The notes under the pieces: generated by a model
The model's input: only the letters and a program-made list of their open reading frames with translations
The model's database searches: none
What the model was told of the DNA's origin: nothing
Part shown: in pieces, positions 14,679 through 22,378 of the stretch
How the letters are laid out: each line of letters starts with the position of its first letter
How positions within the stretch are numbered: the stretch's first letter is position 1
DNA from: a virus
IMG/VR virus record: IMGVR_UViG_3300036795_000133
Span: 1-64,000 of that record
Length of the DNA stretch: 64,000 bases
Direction: 5' to 3' (one strand)
Program-made: the position numbers and the translations under genes

Positions 14679-14883
14679 CGATCCGTTGAGCCTGCTTGCG
14701 ATGATGGCGCCTCCCGGAGGTCACCTTCACCCGGACTACGTAGACGCCCTTGAGGCGTACGTCGCGGCCGACAAGGACCGCGAGAAAGCGGAGCGGGCGC
14801 TTGAAAGAGCCGATCGGCTTGCACGGCAGCGCGAGGCTGAACTGCGGGCGGTATACGAGCGATTGACGGAAGTGGAGGGTTGA
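14671..14883 (+). CDS. coiled-coil small protein
   Basis: 70 aa. Short N-terminus, then a heptad-like coiled coil of about 38 residues (DKDREKAERALERADRLARQ). Overlaps upstream by 8 nt. Probably oligomerises; function unknown. Confidence 0.55.
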   Translation: MADDPLSLLAMMAPPGGHLHPDYVDALEAYVAADKDREKAERALERADRLARQREAELRAVYERLTEVEG

Positions 14884-14885
14884 CC

Positions 14886-15452
14886 GTGGCTGACAACCCC
14901 GCGTCCGCCGCCCTGGCGGAGATCAGGGAGCGCGAGCAGGCCGCCACGCGCGGGCCGTGGTGGTTCGACGAGGACGACCTGATGTGGCGCCTGCACGGCG
15001 TTCACGCGGTCATGCCGCCGTTCATGGAGGGTTTCCCCGAGCAGGTACTCAACCACCAGATCCTCAAGGCGCCGAAGCAGGGCACGCCGTACGCGGAGTA
15101 CTGGCCCGCCCCGGCGGACGCCGCGTTCATCGTCGCGGCGAGGACTGACGTTCCCCGGCTCCTGAAGGCCCTTGAGAAAGCCCTGAGCTTCCACCAGCCC
15201 TGCCAGCTTCACGAGCTGGCATTCAATCCGAACGGCACTCCCCGCTGCGGCCACGACCCCGACACTGACCCTGACGCGCACTACGAGGGCGATGACGGGG
15301 AGTGGTACTGCGAGAGCCTGCCGGACGGCGTTGCGTGCTCGGGGTGCCCTGAGAGCCCTGACGGGGAGTACTCGGACTGGCCGTGCGACGAGTACAAGGC
15401 GATCCTGGCGGCGCTAACCGGAAAGGAGGTTTCCGTTGCCGAGGCTAACTGA
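14886..15452 (+). CDS. hypothetical protein, FIVAARTDVP motif
   Basis: 188 aa. N-terminal AALAEIREREQAATRGPW and DAAFIVAARTDVPRLLKALE match a widespread family of phage and actinobacterial proteins of unknown function (Ea22-like in some annotations). A C-terminal Cys cluster (WYCESLPDGVACSGC) is added here. GTG at 14886 after GGAGGG is chosen; TTG at 14880 is an alternative. Confidence 0.6.
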   Translation: MADNPASAALAEIREREQAATRGPWWFDEDDLMWRLHGVHAVMPPFMEGFPEQVLNHQILKAPKQGTPYAEYWPAPADAAFIVAARTDVPRLLKALEKALSFHQPCQLHELAFNPNGTPRCGHDPDTDPDAHYEGDDGEWYCESLPDGVACSGCPESPDGEYSDWPCDEYKAILAALTGKEVSVAEAN

Positions 15453-15669
15453 TGAACTTGAGGCGCTGGAGTACGACCTGGCCAAGTACCCGGGCACAGA
15501 CGAGAACGCGCACCTCAACCGGCGCCTGATCCTGCGGCAGGCACTCCAGTCATGGGGGGATAACCGTTACGCCGAGGGACTGGCCGACGGGCGCAGGGAC
15601 GTGCACGATGCACGTCACCTGGCGAGGGACGCGGGGGAGAAGGCAAAGGAGGCGGACAGTGACCGATGA
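15436..15669 (+). CDS. helical protein with an exceptionally strong RBS
   Basis: 77 aa. Helices LTDELEALEYDLAKYPG and LNRRLILRQALQ, then GRRDVHDARHLARDAG. The TTG start at 15436 is set by AAAGGAGGT (15422-15430), a perfect complement of the 16S rRNA tail, unlike the weak sites of its neighbours. It therefore may be made in larger amounts. Function unknown. Confidence 0.55.
   Translation: MPRLTDELEALEYDLAKYPGTDENAHLNRRLILRQALQSWGDNRYAEGLADGRRDVHDARHLARDAGEKAKEADSDR
15598..15616. repeat. inverted repeat inside a gene
   Basis: GACGTGCA-CGA-TGCACGTC, two perfect 8-bp arms around 3 nt, within the 15436-15669 gene. It shares the TGCACG word with the paired palindromes at 33581 and 61689 but has a different layout. 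Could be a hairpin or chance. Confidence 0.25.
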
Positions 15670-15931
15670 CGGCAAGATCCTCAGTAACGGCAAGATCCTG
15701 ATTCAATTCCCCGGCAGCGGCGTCGTGGTTGACTACGCAAGCCAGCGCGAGCGCGACCAGTCGCTCCTCCTCGCGCAGTCCCGCCAGCGGATCGCGGAGC
15801 GCACCGGCTACATCCCGTCCTGGGACGAGCTTGGCGAAGACGACCAGGAGACGGCTGTCCTCGAGGCGCGTAACTGGCTCCGCGCGGCAGTCGAGTGCGG
15901 GCTGATCGGGGATGGTGACGGTGACGGCTGA
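15659..15931 (+). CDS. hypothetical protein
   Basis: 90 aa. Beta hairpin (NGKILIQFPGSGVVVDY), then helices RQRIAERTGYIPSWDEL and AVLEARNWLRAAVECGLI. The GTG at 15659 is close to GGAGGC. Overlaps both neighbours. Function unknown. Confidence 0.55.
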   Translation: MTDDGKILSNGKILIQFPGSGVVVDYASQRERDQSLLLAQSRQRIAERTGYIPSWDELGEDDQETAVLEARNWLRAAVECGLIGDGDGDG

Positions 15932-16241
15932 GACCCTGCTGCCCGCACCCGTTCCGGTGACGGTCCAGCGCTTCCAGTGCCCGTTCTGCGGGCGGCGGCG
16001 CTCGGCGAAGAAGGCGACTGCCGGCCACATCGAGCGCTGCTGGCTCAACCCCGCCGCGAGAGCATGCAAGACGTGCGCCCACTTCACTGACGAGCCTGGT
16101 GGCAATCCCTGCTTCCCCGGTGAGCCTTGCGACTGCAACAGCGGCTACCGGCAGTGCGAGGCGGGAGTCAGGGACGTGGCAGACGGCCGGATCATGTCAG
16201 GCTGCCCGTTGTGGCAGGCGAGGGAGGTTTCCCGTGTCTGA
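15912..16241 (+). CDS. Cys-rich zinc-finger protein
   Basis: 109 aa. First finger CPFCGRRRSAKKATAGHIERC (C2HC type) and a second Cys cluster: CKTC, CFPGEPCDC, QC, SGCPLW. Up to two or three zinc ions could be bound. The true start may be one of the internal GTG codons just after 15912. Likely a nucleic acid binding protein. Confidence 0.6.
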   Translation: MVTVTAETLLPAPVPVTVQRFQCPFCGRRRSAKKATAGHIERCWLNPAARACKTCAHFTDEPGGNPCFPGEPCDCNSGYRQCEAGVRDVADGRIMSGCPLWQAREVSRV

Positions 16242-16716
16242 CCTGAGGGCCCTTACCGTGCGCCAGCCGTGGAGCCACATGATCGCCCACTGCGGCAAGA
16301 ACGTTGAGAACCGCGGCCGTCAGACTCGCTACCGCGGGCTCCTGGCTGTTCACGCGGGGGCCCGCTCCCGGTGGGACAGCAGCGGAGAACAGTCGCCGCT
16401 CGTACGGGAGGCGTGGCGCGAGTACGGCCACCTCGCCGCCCACCTGGACCGTGACTCGCCGTGGATCGACTTCGGGGCCGTCATTGCCGTGGCGGACCTC
16501 TACGGCTGCCACGAGTGGCCCGACGCTGGCTCGTGCAACGGCCGAGGCCGCCCGCCGTGCTCCCCGTGGGCATCCCTGGACCAGTGGCACTGGCAGCTTC
16601 GGAACGTGCGCCGAATCAAGCCTGTTCCCTGCCGCGGCGCGCTCGGCCTGTGGCGGCTCCCCGAAGACGTAGAGAAAGCAGTACGGGCGCAACTGGAGGG
16701 GGTGGACGATGCCTGA
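16234..16716 (+). CDS. ASCH-domain protein
   Basis: 160 aa. ASCH (PUA-like, RNA-binding) signature: LTVRQPWSHMIAHCGKNVENR near the N-terminus and YRGLLAVHAGA, followed by FGAVIAVADLYGC. ASCH proteins bind RNA or modified nucleosides, and some are hydrolases or ribonucleases; the exact activity here is not visible. GTG at 16234 after GGAGG. It lies 1.6 kb upstream of the RNA-repair genes, in the same gene chain. Confidence 0.75.
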   Translation: MSDLRALTVRQPWSHMIAHCGKNVENRGRQTRYRGLLAVHAGARSRWDSSGEQSPLVREAWREYGHLAAHLDRDSPWIDFGAVIAVADLYGCHEWPDAGSCNGRGRPPCSPWASLDQWHWQLRNVRRIKPVPCRGALGLWRLPEDVEKAVRAQLEGVDDA

Positions 16717-16957
16717 GGACGGCGTCACGCTGGTGACCGTCATTACCGCACCGGACCGCAAGCCCGGTACAGCAGCGCACTCGCAGTCATGGCGCATTCC
16801 CACAAGCCTGGCAGGTGCGTTCGCCGAAGAGATGACCAAGAAGTTCGGGATGCCCATTGAAGGGCTGAGCACCATTAAGTCGATGCAGGACCGCGCTGAG
16901 CGTAACGCGGCGGACGGCTACCTGTTCACCGATCCGGAGGAGGCGGACGATGCCTGA
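16709..16957 (+). CDS. hypothetical protein
   Basis: 82 aa. Strand VTLVTVITAPD, helix LAGAFAEEMTKKFGMP, then ISK-like helix IKSMQDRAERNA. Overlaps upstream by 8 nt. No known family. Confidence 0.5.
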   Translation: MPEDGVTLVTVITAPDRKPGTAAHSQSWRIPTSLAGAFAEEMTKKFGMPIEGLSTIKSMQDRAERNAADGYLFTDPEEADDA

Positions 16958-17249
16958 GCAGGCGAACGACGGCCGCTTCCCCGATGAGTCGGATGTCCTT
17001 GTCCGCTACATCGCCCAGTCGTCGTGGAAGACAGTGCCCCGCGATCAGTGGCCCTGGCTACCTGGCGTGATCGAGAACCAGTGCGGCCCCGACGAGTGGC
17101 TGGTAACTGTTTACGACCGCGGCCTCGCCATGCTTGAGGACGGTTCCCCGGCACCGGACGGCACGCCGGATGAGGACATGTTCTTCCCTCAGTGCTTCCG
17201 CGACAGTTCCGAACTCAAACTCGCACCAGGGGAGGGCGGCCATGCCTGA
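16950..17249 (+). CDS. SH3-like hypothetical protein
   Basis: 99 aa. Beta-rich (VLVRYIAQSSWKTV; WLPGVIENQ; EWLVTVYDRGLAML) and an acidic loop before FPQCFRDSSEL. Shape suggests a small barrel. Overlaps both neighbours by 8 nt, a repeating spacing in this stretch. Confidence 0.5.
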   Translation: MPEQANDGRFPDESDVLVRYIAQSSWKTVPRDQWPWLPGVIENQCGPDEWLVTVYDRGLAMLEDGSPAPDGTPDEDMFFPQCFRDSSELKLAPGEGGHA

Positions 17250-17556
17250 AGATGTTTTCCCGTTCGCCGCGCTGCAGGCCAGCACCGATCAGTACGGCGC
17301 CGGGCTCCGTGACCTCGCGGAGGCTAACCCGAAACTGGCTCGCGTCGCCGAGTCCATGGCGAAGGTGATCCTGGGGCAGTGCCCGGCAGCCGATGGACGC
17401 GCCGTCATCGCCGCCGCGCAGGCCGCGACCGGTGCGGTCGCCCTGGTCCGGCACCTGGGCGAGGGGGAGCTTGGCGCGCAGGGGATCATCAACCTGATCT
17501 TCCTCGCCGGGATTGCCGTGAACGTCGCAGACTCCCCGGAGATGCCCGGTGACTGA
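17242..17556 (+). CDS. hypothetical helical protein
   Basis: 104 aa. Helices with FAALQASTDQYGAGLRDLAE and a hydrophobic C-terminal segment (GIINLIFLAGIAVNVA) that could pack inside or touch membrane. ATG 17242 after GGAGGGCGG. Function unknown. Confidence 0.5.
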   Translation: MPEDVFPFAALQASTDQYGAGLRDLAEANPKLARVAESMAKVILGQCPAADGRAVIAAAQAATGAVALVRHLGEGELGAQGIINLIFLAGIAVNVADSPEMPGD

Positions 17557-18061
17557 CACCCTGATCTGGGCGGCCGTCGTATTCGTCCCGGTGATGATTC
17601 TCGTCGTCTGGCTTGCCCCGGCACTCCGCCGCGCCATCGAGGCGGTAACCGCCGCTCACACGGTATCCGCCGCAGAACGTGATGCGGGAGTTCAGGCGTC
17701 CCTTGCCAGCACAGCCGAGCGAAGGCTCCGCCTGGCTATCTCCCAGGCGCTCCTGTCCGAGGAGACCGCGGCCGAACGGTCACGGCTCGCGGCGGAGACC
17801 GCCCAGTACGACACTGACCGGGAAGCAGCCGGGAAGGTGCTTGACACCGCGGTCGCGACTCGCAGGCAGGTGCTCGCGGCCCGCGCTGAGGCTGAGGCGG
17901 AGCTTGCCCCGGAGACGGCCCGTGCGGCGCTTAAGGACAGCGGCGAGGACATGGGCGCGCTCGCTCAGGCGTACGCGGCATACTGCCGGGAGTGCCCTGG
18001 CAGCGTCGTCCCGCACGGCTTCGGCGACTGGCTGGGGGACTTCGAGGGACTGAGAGGATGA
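17549..18061 (+). CDS. membrane-anchored coiled-coil protein
   Basis: 170 aa. One N-terminal membrane helix (LIWAAVVFVPVMILVVWLA, residues ~5-23), then a long Ala/Glu/Arg coiled coil (~40-140), then a soluble tail ending HGFGDWLGDFEG. GTG start overlaps upstream by 8 nt. Probably a membrane-bound scaffold; function unknown. Confidence 0.6.
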   Translation: MTDTLIWAAVVFVPVMILVVWLAPALRRAIEAVTAAHTVSAAERDAGVQASLASTAERRLRLAISQALLSEETAAERSRLAAETAQYDTDREAAGKVLDTAVATRRQVLAARAEAEAELAPETARAALKDSGEDMGALAQAYAAYCRECPGSVVPHGFGDWLGDFEGLRG

Positions 18062-18282
18062 CGGTCAAACCGCGGCTCCGCGACCGCATGCGCTCTTACC
18101 TCCTCGGTGCCGCTTCTCTCTTCGACCTGTCCGGCGCACTGACCTACCGGGAGGCGCGAAGGGACATGCCCCCCGCCGATGACTGGAAGGCTGTCGGGGA
18201 GTACTTCGGCGAGGCCGGGAGGCTTATCCGCCAGGCGATGGACGATGCCGGGATTCCTGACGGCGAAGAGGAGAAGCGCTAA
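18058..18282 (+). CDS. hypothetical protein
   Basis: 74 aa. Basic N-terminus (KPRLRDRMRSYLLG) and helix EYFGEAGRLIRQAMDDAG. Directly precedes rtcB with a 1-nt overlap, so it is cotranscribed with the RNA-repair genes. Function unknown. Confidence 0.5.
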   Translation: MTVKPRLRDRMRSYLLGAASLFDLSGALTYREARRDMPPADDWKAVGEYFGEAGRLIRQAMDDAGIPDGEEEKR

Positions 18283-19481
18283 TGGAGATGCTGGGCAAGA
18301 AGCTGTTCAACTGGGCGTCGATCCTTGAGGCGAACACCCTCGAGCAGGCGGAGAAGACCGCGTCGATGCCGTTCATCTGGCCGCACCTGGCGCTCATGCC
18401 GGACGCGCACCTCGGAAAAGGTTCTACGGTCGGGTCGGTCGTCCCCACGCTCGGCGCGATCATGCCCGCTTGCGTCGGAGTGGACATAGGCTGCGGGATG
18501 ATGGCCGTGCGCACGCAGTTCACCGCGGGCGACATGCGCCGCGGGAATCTCGCGGCGCTCCGGGAGTCGATCGAGCGGGCTATCCCGCTTTCGGCAGGCA
18601 ACTACAACGCCGAGGTCTATGACGATGAGACCAACCGCCGGGTCGGCGAACTGTTCCTGACGGACGGCGAGCAGGCCGCGGGGGCGGTCGCGCCCAACTG
18701 GAACCTTCAGCTCGGCTCGCTTGGCAGCGGCAATCACTTCATCGAGATCAGCCTCGACGAGCTTGACCAGGTATGGCTGTTCCTCCACTCGGGCTCGCGC
18801 GGCGTCGGCAACAAGCTGGCGAACAAGCACATCAAGATCGCGCGGGAGCAGTGCGAGCGGTGGTGGGTCAGTCTCCCGGACCCTGATCTCGCCTACCTCG
18901 TCGAAGGTGAGCCGGAGTTCTGGGACTATATGCGCGACCTGCGGTGGGCGCAGAAGTTCGCGTTCCTCAACCGCGAGGAGATGATGGACCGCGTTATTGG
19001 CTGCGTGGGCAAGTGGGCAGGCGAGCCCGTCATCGAGCAGGAGTCCGTCAACTGCCACCACAACTACACCGAGCAGATGACCGGCGACCTGCTCGCCAAG
19101 TGGAAGCGGCCGAAGGGACGCAGCGGTCACGTCTGGCTGTCCCGCAAGGGCGCGATCGACGCCACCGCAGGCCGGCCGGGCCTGATTCCCGGGTCAATGG
19201 GAACTGCCTCATACGTCGTCACCGGACTCGGCAACCCGCTGTCGCTGAACTCCTCCCCGCACGGCGCTGGCCGTGAATACAGCCGGTCGGCAGCCCGCAA
19301 GACATTCACCCGCGCGCAGCTTGACGAGGCAATGGAGGGCATCGAGTGGGGCCGGTCGGACGCCTTCCTCGACGAGATCCCCGGTGCCTACAAGGACGTG
19401 GACGTTGTGATGGCCGACGCCGCGGACCTCGTGAAGGTCGAGCACACGCTGCACCAGATCGTCAACGTGAAGGGGGACTGA
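18282..19481 (+). CDS. rtcB: RtcB RNA ligase
   Basis: 399 aa, full length. RtcB joins RNA 2',3'-cyclic phosphate or 3'-phosphate ends to 5'-OH ends using GTP and Mn2+. All hallmarks are present: MPDAHLGKGSTVGSV, VGVDIGCGM (metal Cys), LGSLGSGNHFIE, HSGSRGVG, SVNCHHNY (metal His), RKGAIDA, PGSMGTASYVV, SSPHGAGR (the His that is guanylylated) and C-terminal HTLHQIVNVKGD. No frame break or missing catalytic residue. It is followed directly by a phosphoesterase and an RlaP-like nucleotidyltransferase, forming an RNA-repair set, probably against host tRNA- or rRNA-cutting defences. Confidence 0.95.
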   Translation: MEMLGKKLFNWASILEANTLEQAEKTASMPFIWPHLALMPDAHLGKGSTVGSVVPTLGAIMPACVGVDIGCGMMAVRTQFTAGDMRRGNLAALRESIERAIPLSAGNYNAEVYDDETNRRVGELFLTDGEQAAGAVAPNWNLQLGSLGSGNHFIEISLDELDQVWLFLHSGSRGVGNKLANKHIKIAREQCERWWVSLPDPDLAYLVEGEPEFWDYMRDLRWAQKFAFLNREEMMDRVIGCVGKWAGEPVIEQESVNCHHNYTEQMTGDLLAKWKRPKGRSGHVWLSRKGAIDATAGRPGLIPGSMGTASYVVTGLGNPLSLNSSPHGAGREYSRSAARKTFTRAQLDEAMEGIEWGRSDAFLDEIPGAYKDVDVVMADAADLVKVEHTLHQIVNVKGD

Positions 19482-20057
19482 GTGACGGTTTACTATTCCG
19501 CCGACACGCACTTCTCGCACGCCCTCGTCGCGGGCCTGCGCGGCTTCGCGTCGCAGGAGGAGCACGACCAGGCGGTGGTCGACAACTGGAACGCGGTCGT
19601 CAAGCCGGACGACATGGTGTGGCACCTCGGCGACGTCGGCCTCGGCCGCGAGCTCGGCGCCATCAACGCGGCCACTCACCTCAACGGCGTCAAGCACCTG
19701 ATCGCCGGGAATCATGACCGATGCTGGCCGGGCCACCGTGACTCCCGGAAACGGCAGCGGGCATGGCTCGGTGCCTTCGAGTCGGTGCAGGCGTTCGCCA
19801 AGACCAGGATCGACGGGCGCATGGTCCTGCTGTCGCACCTGCCGTACGAAGGTGCGGGGGACCATACGGCGGAGGAGCGCTACCCGCAGTTCCGCCTGCC
19901 TGACCACGGCGAGTGGCTGATCCACGGGCACACGCACTCGCACCTGCGGGTCGACGGGCCCCGGTCGGTTCACGTCGGCCTGGACGCCTGGGGACTGAGG
20001 CCGGTTTCCGAGGGCGAGATCGCAGCCCTGATCCGGGAAACGGAAGGTAAGCAGTGA
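19482..20057 (+). CDS. calcineurin-like metallophosphoesterase
   Basis: 191 aa. Five metallophosphoesterase motifs in order: DTHFSH (residues ~7-12), HLGDVG, GNHD, LSHLPY and HGHTH. All metal ligands are present. It starts immediately after rtcB and overlaps the RlaP-like gene by 4 nt. In this context it may trim 2',3'-cyclic or 3' phosphates from broken RNA, or remove a ligation adduct; the substrate is inferred. Confidence 0.85.
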   Translation: MTVYYSADTHFSHALVAGLRGFASQEEHDQAVVDNWNAVVKPDDMVWHLGDVGLGRELGAINAATHLNGVKHLIAGNHDRCWPGHRDSRKRQRAWLGAFESVQAFAKTRIDGRMVLLSHLPYEGAGDHTAEERYPQFRLPDHGEWLIHGHTHSHLRVDGPRSVHVGLDAWGLRPVSEGEIAALIRETEGKQ

Positions 20058-20854
20058 CCGTAGGCAAGCACGCGACCGAGGAGAAGCGCCGCATCGCGGA
20101 GGCCGGAACGATCCTCCGCTGCCAGGTCGGCAGCGGAGTCCACGGGACCTCTATCAGCGGCACTGACGACCGCGACGAGATGGGCGTCTGCCTTGAGCCG
20201 CCCGATTATGTCATCGGCCTGCGCACCTTTGAGCAGTACGAGTACCACACGGCATGGGAGCGCCCTGGAGGCCTGCGGAACCGCTCCGGGCACGGAGACC
20301 TTGACATCACGGTCTACAGCGCCAGGAAGTGGATGCGGCTCGCCCTGAACGGCAACCCGTCCGTACTCCTGCCGCTGTTCGTGCCCGAGGGCGAGATCGT
20401 CGCCATGACGCCGCTCGGCGAGGAACTGCGCGGCCTCGCCCCGGCGATCGTCTCCCGTCAGGCCGGGCACCGCTTCGCGGGGTACCTGGAGGCACAGCGG
20501 CGCGGGCTGCTGTCACACGAAGGCAAGGGGCGCGATGTCACGCGGCCGGAACTGGTCGAGCGGTTCGGCTGGGACACGAAGTACGGGGGGCACATGGTCC
20601 GCCTCGGCTTCCAGGGCGTCGAGTTGCTGACCACGGGGCGTATCACCCTGCCGATGCCTGCGCAGGAGCGGGAGCTTGTCCGGGCGATCCGGAGTGGACG
20701 GGTCAAGATGGAGGACGCGCTCGGCATCGCCGCCGACCTTGAGGAGCTACTGCGGGACCTCACGGAGACCTCGCCGCTTCGTGCGGAGCCTGACCGGGAT
20801 GCGGCGAACATCTGGCTGTGCGCCGCTTACGAGAGAGCATGGTCAGGCGAGTGA
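20054..20854 (+). CDS. RlaP-like nucleotidyltransferase (RNA repair)
   Basis: 266 aa. Polymerase-beta type nucleotidyltransferase: GSGVHGTSISGTDDRDE holds the GS and paired acidic residues, and DLDITVYSARKW the third Asp. The NGNPSVLLPLF helix and length fit the RlaP family (Pfam PF10127), known for association with RNA-repair genes. It could add or restore nucleotides at damaged RNA 3' ends before sealing by RtcB. GTG overlaps the phosphoesterase stop by 4 nt. Confidence 0.75.
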   Translation: MTVGKHATEEKRRIAEAGTILRCQVGSGVHGTSISGTDDRDEMGVCLEPPDYVIGLRTFEQYEYHTAWERPGGLRNRSGHGDLDITVYSARKWMRLALNGNPSVLLPLFVPEGEIVAMTPLGEELRGLAPAIVSRQAGHRFAGYLEAQRRGLLSHEGKGRDVTRPELVERFGWDTKYGGHMVRLGFQGVELLTTGRITLPMPAQERELVRAIRSGRVKMEDALGIAADLEELLRDLTETSPLRAEPDRDAANIWLCAAYERAWSGE

Positions 20855-21126
20855 CCGCGATCAACGACGGCGACATCGTGGAGATCGTCATGGACGTCTA
20901 CCACGTCAGCGAACCCCGCGGCGAGTACGAGCGGGTCCTGGTGCAGGGAATCTTCCCGCCGTACGCCGCCCATCCCCCCATCCCGCCCGGCGCGAGCCGG
21001 AACGTGGTGCAGGTGTTCTTCGGCAGGAACATGGGCGGCATACCGGCGTTCCTGATCATGACGGCGCTGAACGAAGACGGCGAGGTCGTTCCTCTGCCAG
21101 CGGCCAGCGAGAAGGAGGGCCGTTGA
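20851..21126 (+). CDS. hypothetical protein after the RNA-repair genes
   Basis: 91 aa, beta-rich (DIVEIVMDVYHVSEP; RVLVQGIFPP; VVQVFFGRN; AFLIMTALN). GTG at 20851 overlaps the RlaP-like stop; a start at 20818 is possible but less likely. Function unknown; may belong to the repair set by position. Confidence 0.5.
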   Translation: MTAINDGDIVEIVMDVYHVSEPRGEYERVLVQGIFPPYAAHPPIPPGASRNVVQVFFGRNMGGIPAFLIMTALNEDGEVVPLPAASEKEGR

Positions 21127-21515
21127 CTGACCTCGGCACCCGACTGAAGGTGGCCCGCAAGGAACGCAAGTGGACGCTCCGCGAGGCCGAACAGCGATCG
21201 GGAGTCCCGTACGCGTACATCTCGCAACTGGAGACAGGCGCGATCAGGCACCCCGGTACCGCCGTCCTGATCCGCCTCGGCGCGGCCTACGGCATCCCGC
21301 TTCCCGAACTGCTCGCCCTGGCCGGGCACGTCGACTTCGGGACCATCGGCGAGGACGGCAGGCTTGAGGACTACGAGGGACACGACCTGTGGCACATGTC
21401 CGTCTACCTCCCAGAGGGCCGGGAGGGCGAGGCTGTCGCGTGGATGGCCGCGCACGGGCTTGAGGTGTACCGCATGCAGAAAGTCAGTGAGATGACAAGG
21501 GCCAGCCGTGACTAG
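21123..21515 (+). CDS. XRE-family HTH regulator
   Basis: 130 aa. Classic XRE domain at residues 4-60: LGTRLKVARKERKWTLREAE, SGVPYAYISQLETG, LIRLGAAYGIPLPELL. The C-terminal ~60 residues (DLWHMSVYLPEGREGEAVAW) form a separate small domain. TTG start overlaps the previous stop (TTGA). XRE proteins are the usual partners of DUF397 proteins such as that at 7937, but they are 13 kb apart here. Probably controls late or lysogenic genes. Confidence 0.8.
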   Translation: MTDLGTRLKVARKERKWTLREAEQRSGVPYAYISQLETGAIRHPGTAVLIRLGAAYGIPLPELLALAGHVDFGTIGEDGRLEDYEGHDLWHMSVYLPEGREGEAVAWMAAHGLEVYRMQKVSEMTRASRD

Positions 21516-21771
21516 CTGTCCTCGCTGTGATCCTGAGATGCCGCGGGGCGGCCAGCGCTTCCCCTCAAGGCTCACCGAAGACGAGACTCTCACGGTGCCG
21601 TGCACCACCTGCGGTGCCGAGATTACCGAGCCCTGCGACTTCAGCTACCACTCCACGCGCGTGCTCGGCATATTCGTGAAGGACGCGCCGCGCACTCACA
21701 GCGCGAGGTACGCGCTCGGCTTGCGGATGACGGACGCGCGCAAGCGACGGGCAGAGAAGGCGGCAGCATGA
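21508..21771 (+). CDS. zinc-ribbon small protein
   Basis: 87 aa. CPRCDPEMPRGG at the N-terminus and CTTCGAEITEPCDFSYH in the middle, typical of the short zinc-ribbon proteins of actinomycete mobile elements. C-terminus basic (RKRRAEK). Overlaps upstream by 8 nt. Confidence 0.6.
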   Translation: MTSCPRCDPEMPRGGQRFPSRLTEDETLTVPCTTCGAEITEPCDFSYHSTRVLGIFVKDAPRTHSARYALGLRMTDARKRRAEKAAA

Positions 21772-22145
21772 CCGAAACCGAGGACCTCCCCCCGACACAG
21801 GCCCTCGTCCTCGAGGTACTGGCTTCCCGCCATCGCCTCGGCGAGACGCACTGGACGTTCTCCACCCGGCACCTGACCGCACTCCGGGCCCTGGAGAAGC
21901 GGGGGCTCGTCGGCCTGATGCACGGGAATGTCGCGCGCACCTGCCGCGCGTACCTCACCGACTCCGGGCGTAAAGCCGCGCTCAGCGAGACGTACGAGGG
22001 CCCGTGCTGCTTCACCCGAGACTCGCTCGTTGACGCACTGACCCGCCTTGAGATCAAGGTCCAGCTGACCGGGCCGGCCGCGGGGATGATCAACGCCGAG
22101 TCGATGGCCGATGCGATTATCGAGGCGCTGGGTCAAGGCGGCTAG
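21768..22145 (+). CDS. winged-helix protein
   Basis: 125 aa. Winged-helix pattern: TQALVLEVLASRHRLGE, STRHLTALRALEKRGLVGL, then YLTDSGRKAAL, like phage and MarR-like DNA-binding domains. The last rightward gene before the attachment region; its TAG and the stop of the opposite gene share the CTAG at 22142-22145. Confidence 0.55.
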   Translation: MTETEDLPPTQALVLEVLASRHRLGETHWTFSTRHLTALRALEKRGLVGLMHGNVARTCRAYLTDSGRKAALSETYEGPCCFTRDSLVDALTRLEIKVQLTGPAAGMINAESMADAIIEALGQGG

Positions 22146-22312
22146 ACCGAGGACTGAAAAGCGCCGGCCCGCATCCCGTCCACCAGGGGATCAGGCAGTG
22201 CCCTCCCAATCACCTTCCCCAGCACGTCCAGGCCCAGGGCAGGCATTTCGGCTAGCGGGATGTCCCCCAGGCCGGCTGCCGGGGATTCGACGGCGAGGAT
22301 GTCAGAGGTCAC
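22142..22312 (-). CDS. candidate FxSxx-COOH RiPP precursor peptide
   Basis: 56 aa. The C-terminus is AGAFQSSV, i.e. F-x-S-x-x ending the chain, the hallmark of the FxSxx-COOH family of ribosomal peptides modified by radical SAM/SPASM enzymes in actinomycetes. The leader (GDIPLAEMPALGLD then GRALPD) has the hydrophobic and acidic pattern of that family. No radical SAM gene is in the window, so a host enzyme would be needed. GTG at 22312 lies 6 nt after TACTCT, so the mRNA is probably leaderless. It sits beside attP, where bacteriophages often carry lysogenic cargo. Family call is by eye only. Confidence 0.55.
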   Translation of the reverse strand: MTSDILAVESPAAGLGDIPLAEMPALGLDVLGKVIGRALPDPLVDGMRAGAFQSSV

Positions 22313-22378
22313 GACCCGAGAGTACCGCCCCTCCTGCTGCCAGCGTGGGACATGACGCCCGCGGGTACGGTGCCGTGC
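22313..22378. promoter_or_regulatory. divergent leaderless promoters
   Basis: Leftward: -10 TACTCT (minus strand, 22324 to 22319), 6 nt before GTG 22312. Rightward: -10 TACGGT (22366-22371), 7 nt before ATG 22379. Neither gene has a ribosome-binding site, matching leaderless transcripts. The two genes probably have expression of their own, independent of the long rightward chain. Confidence 0.4.
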
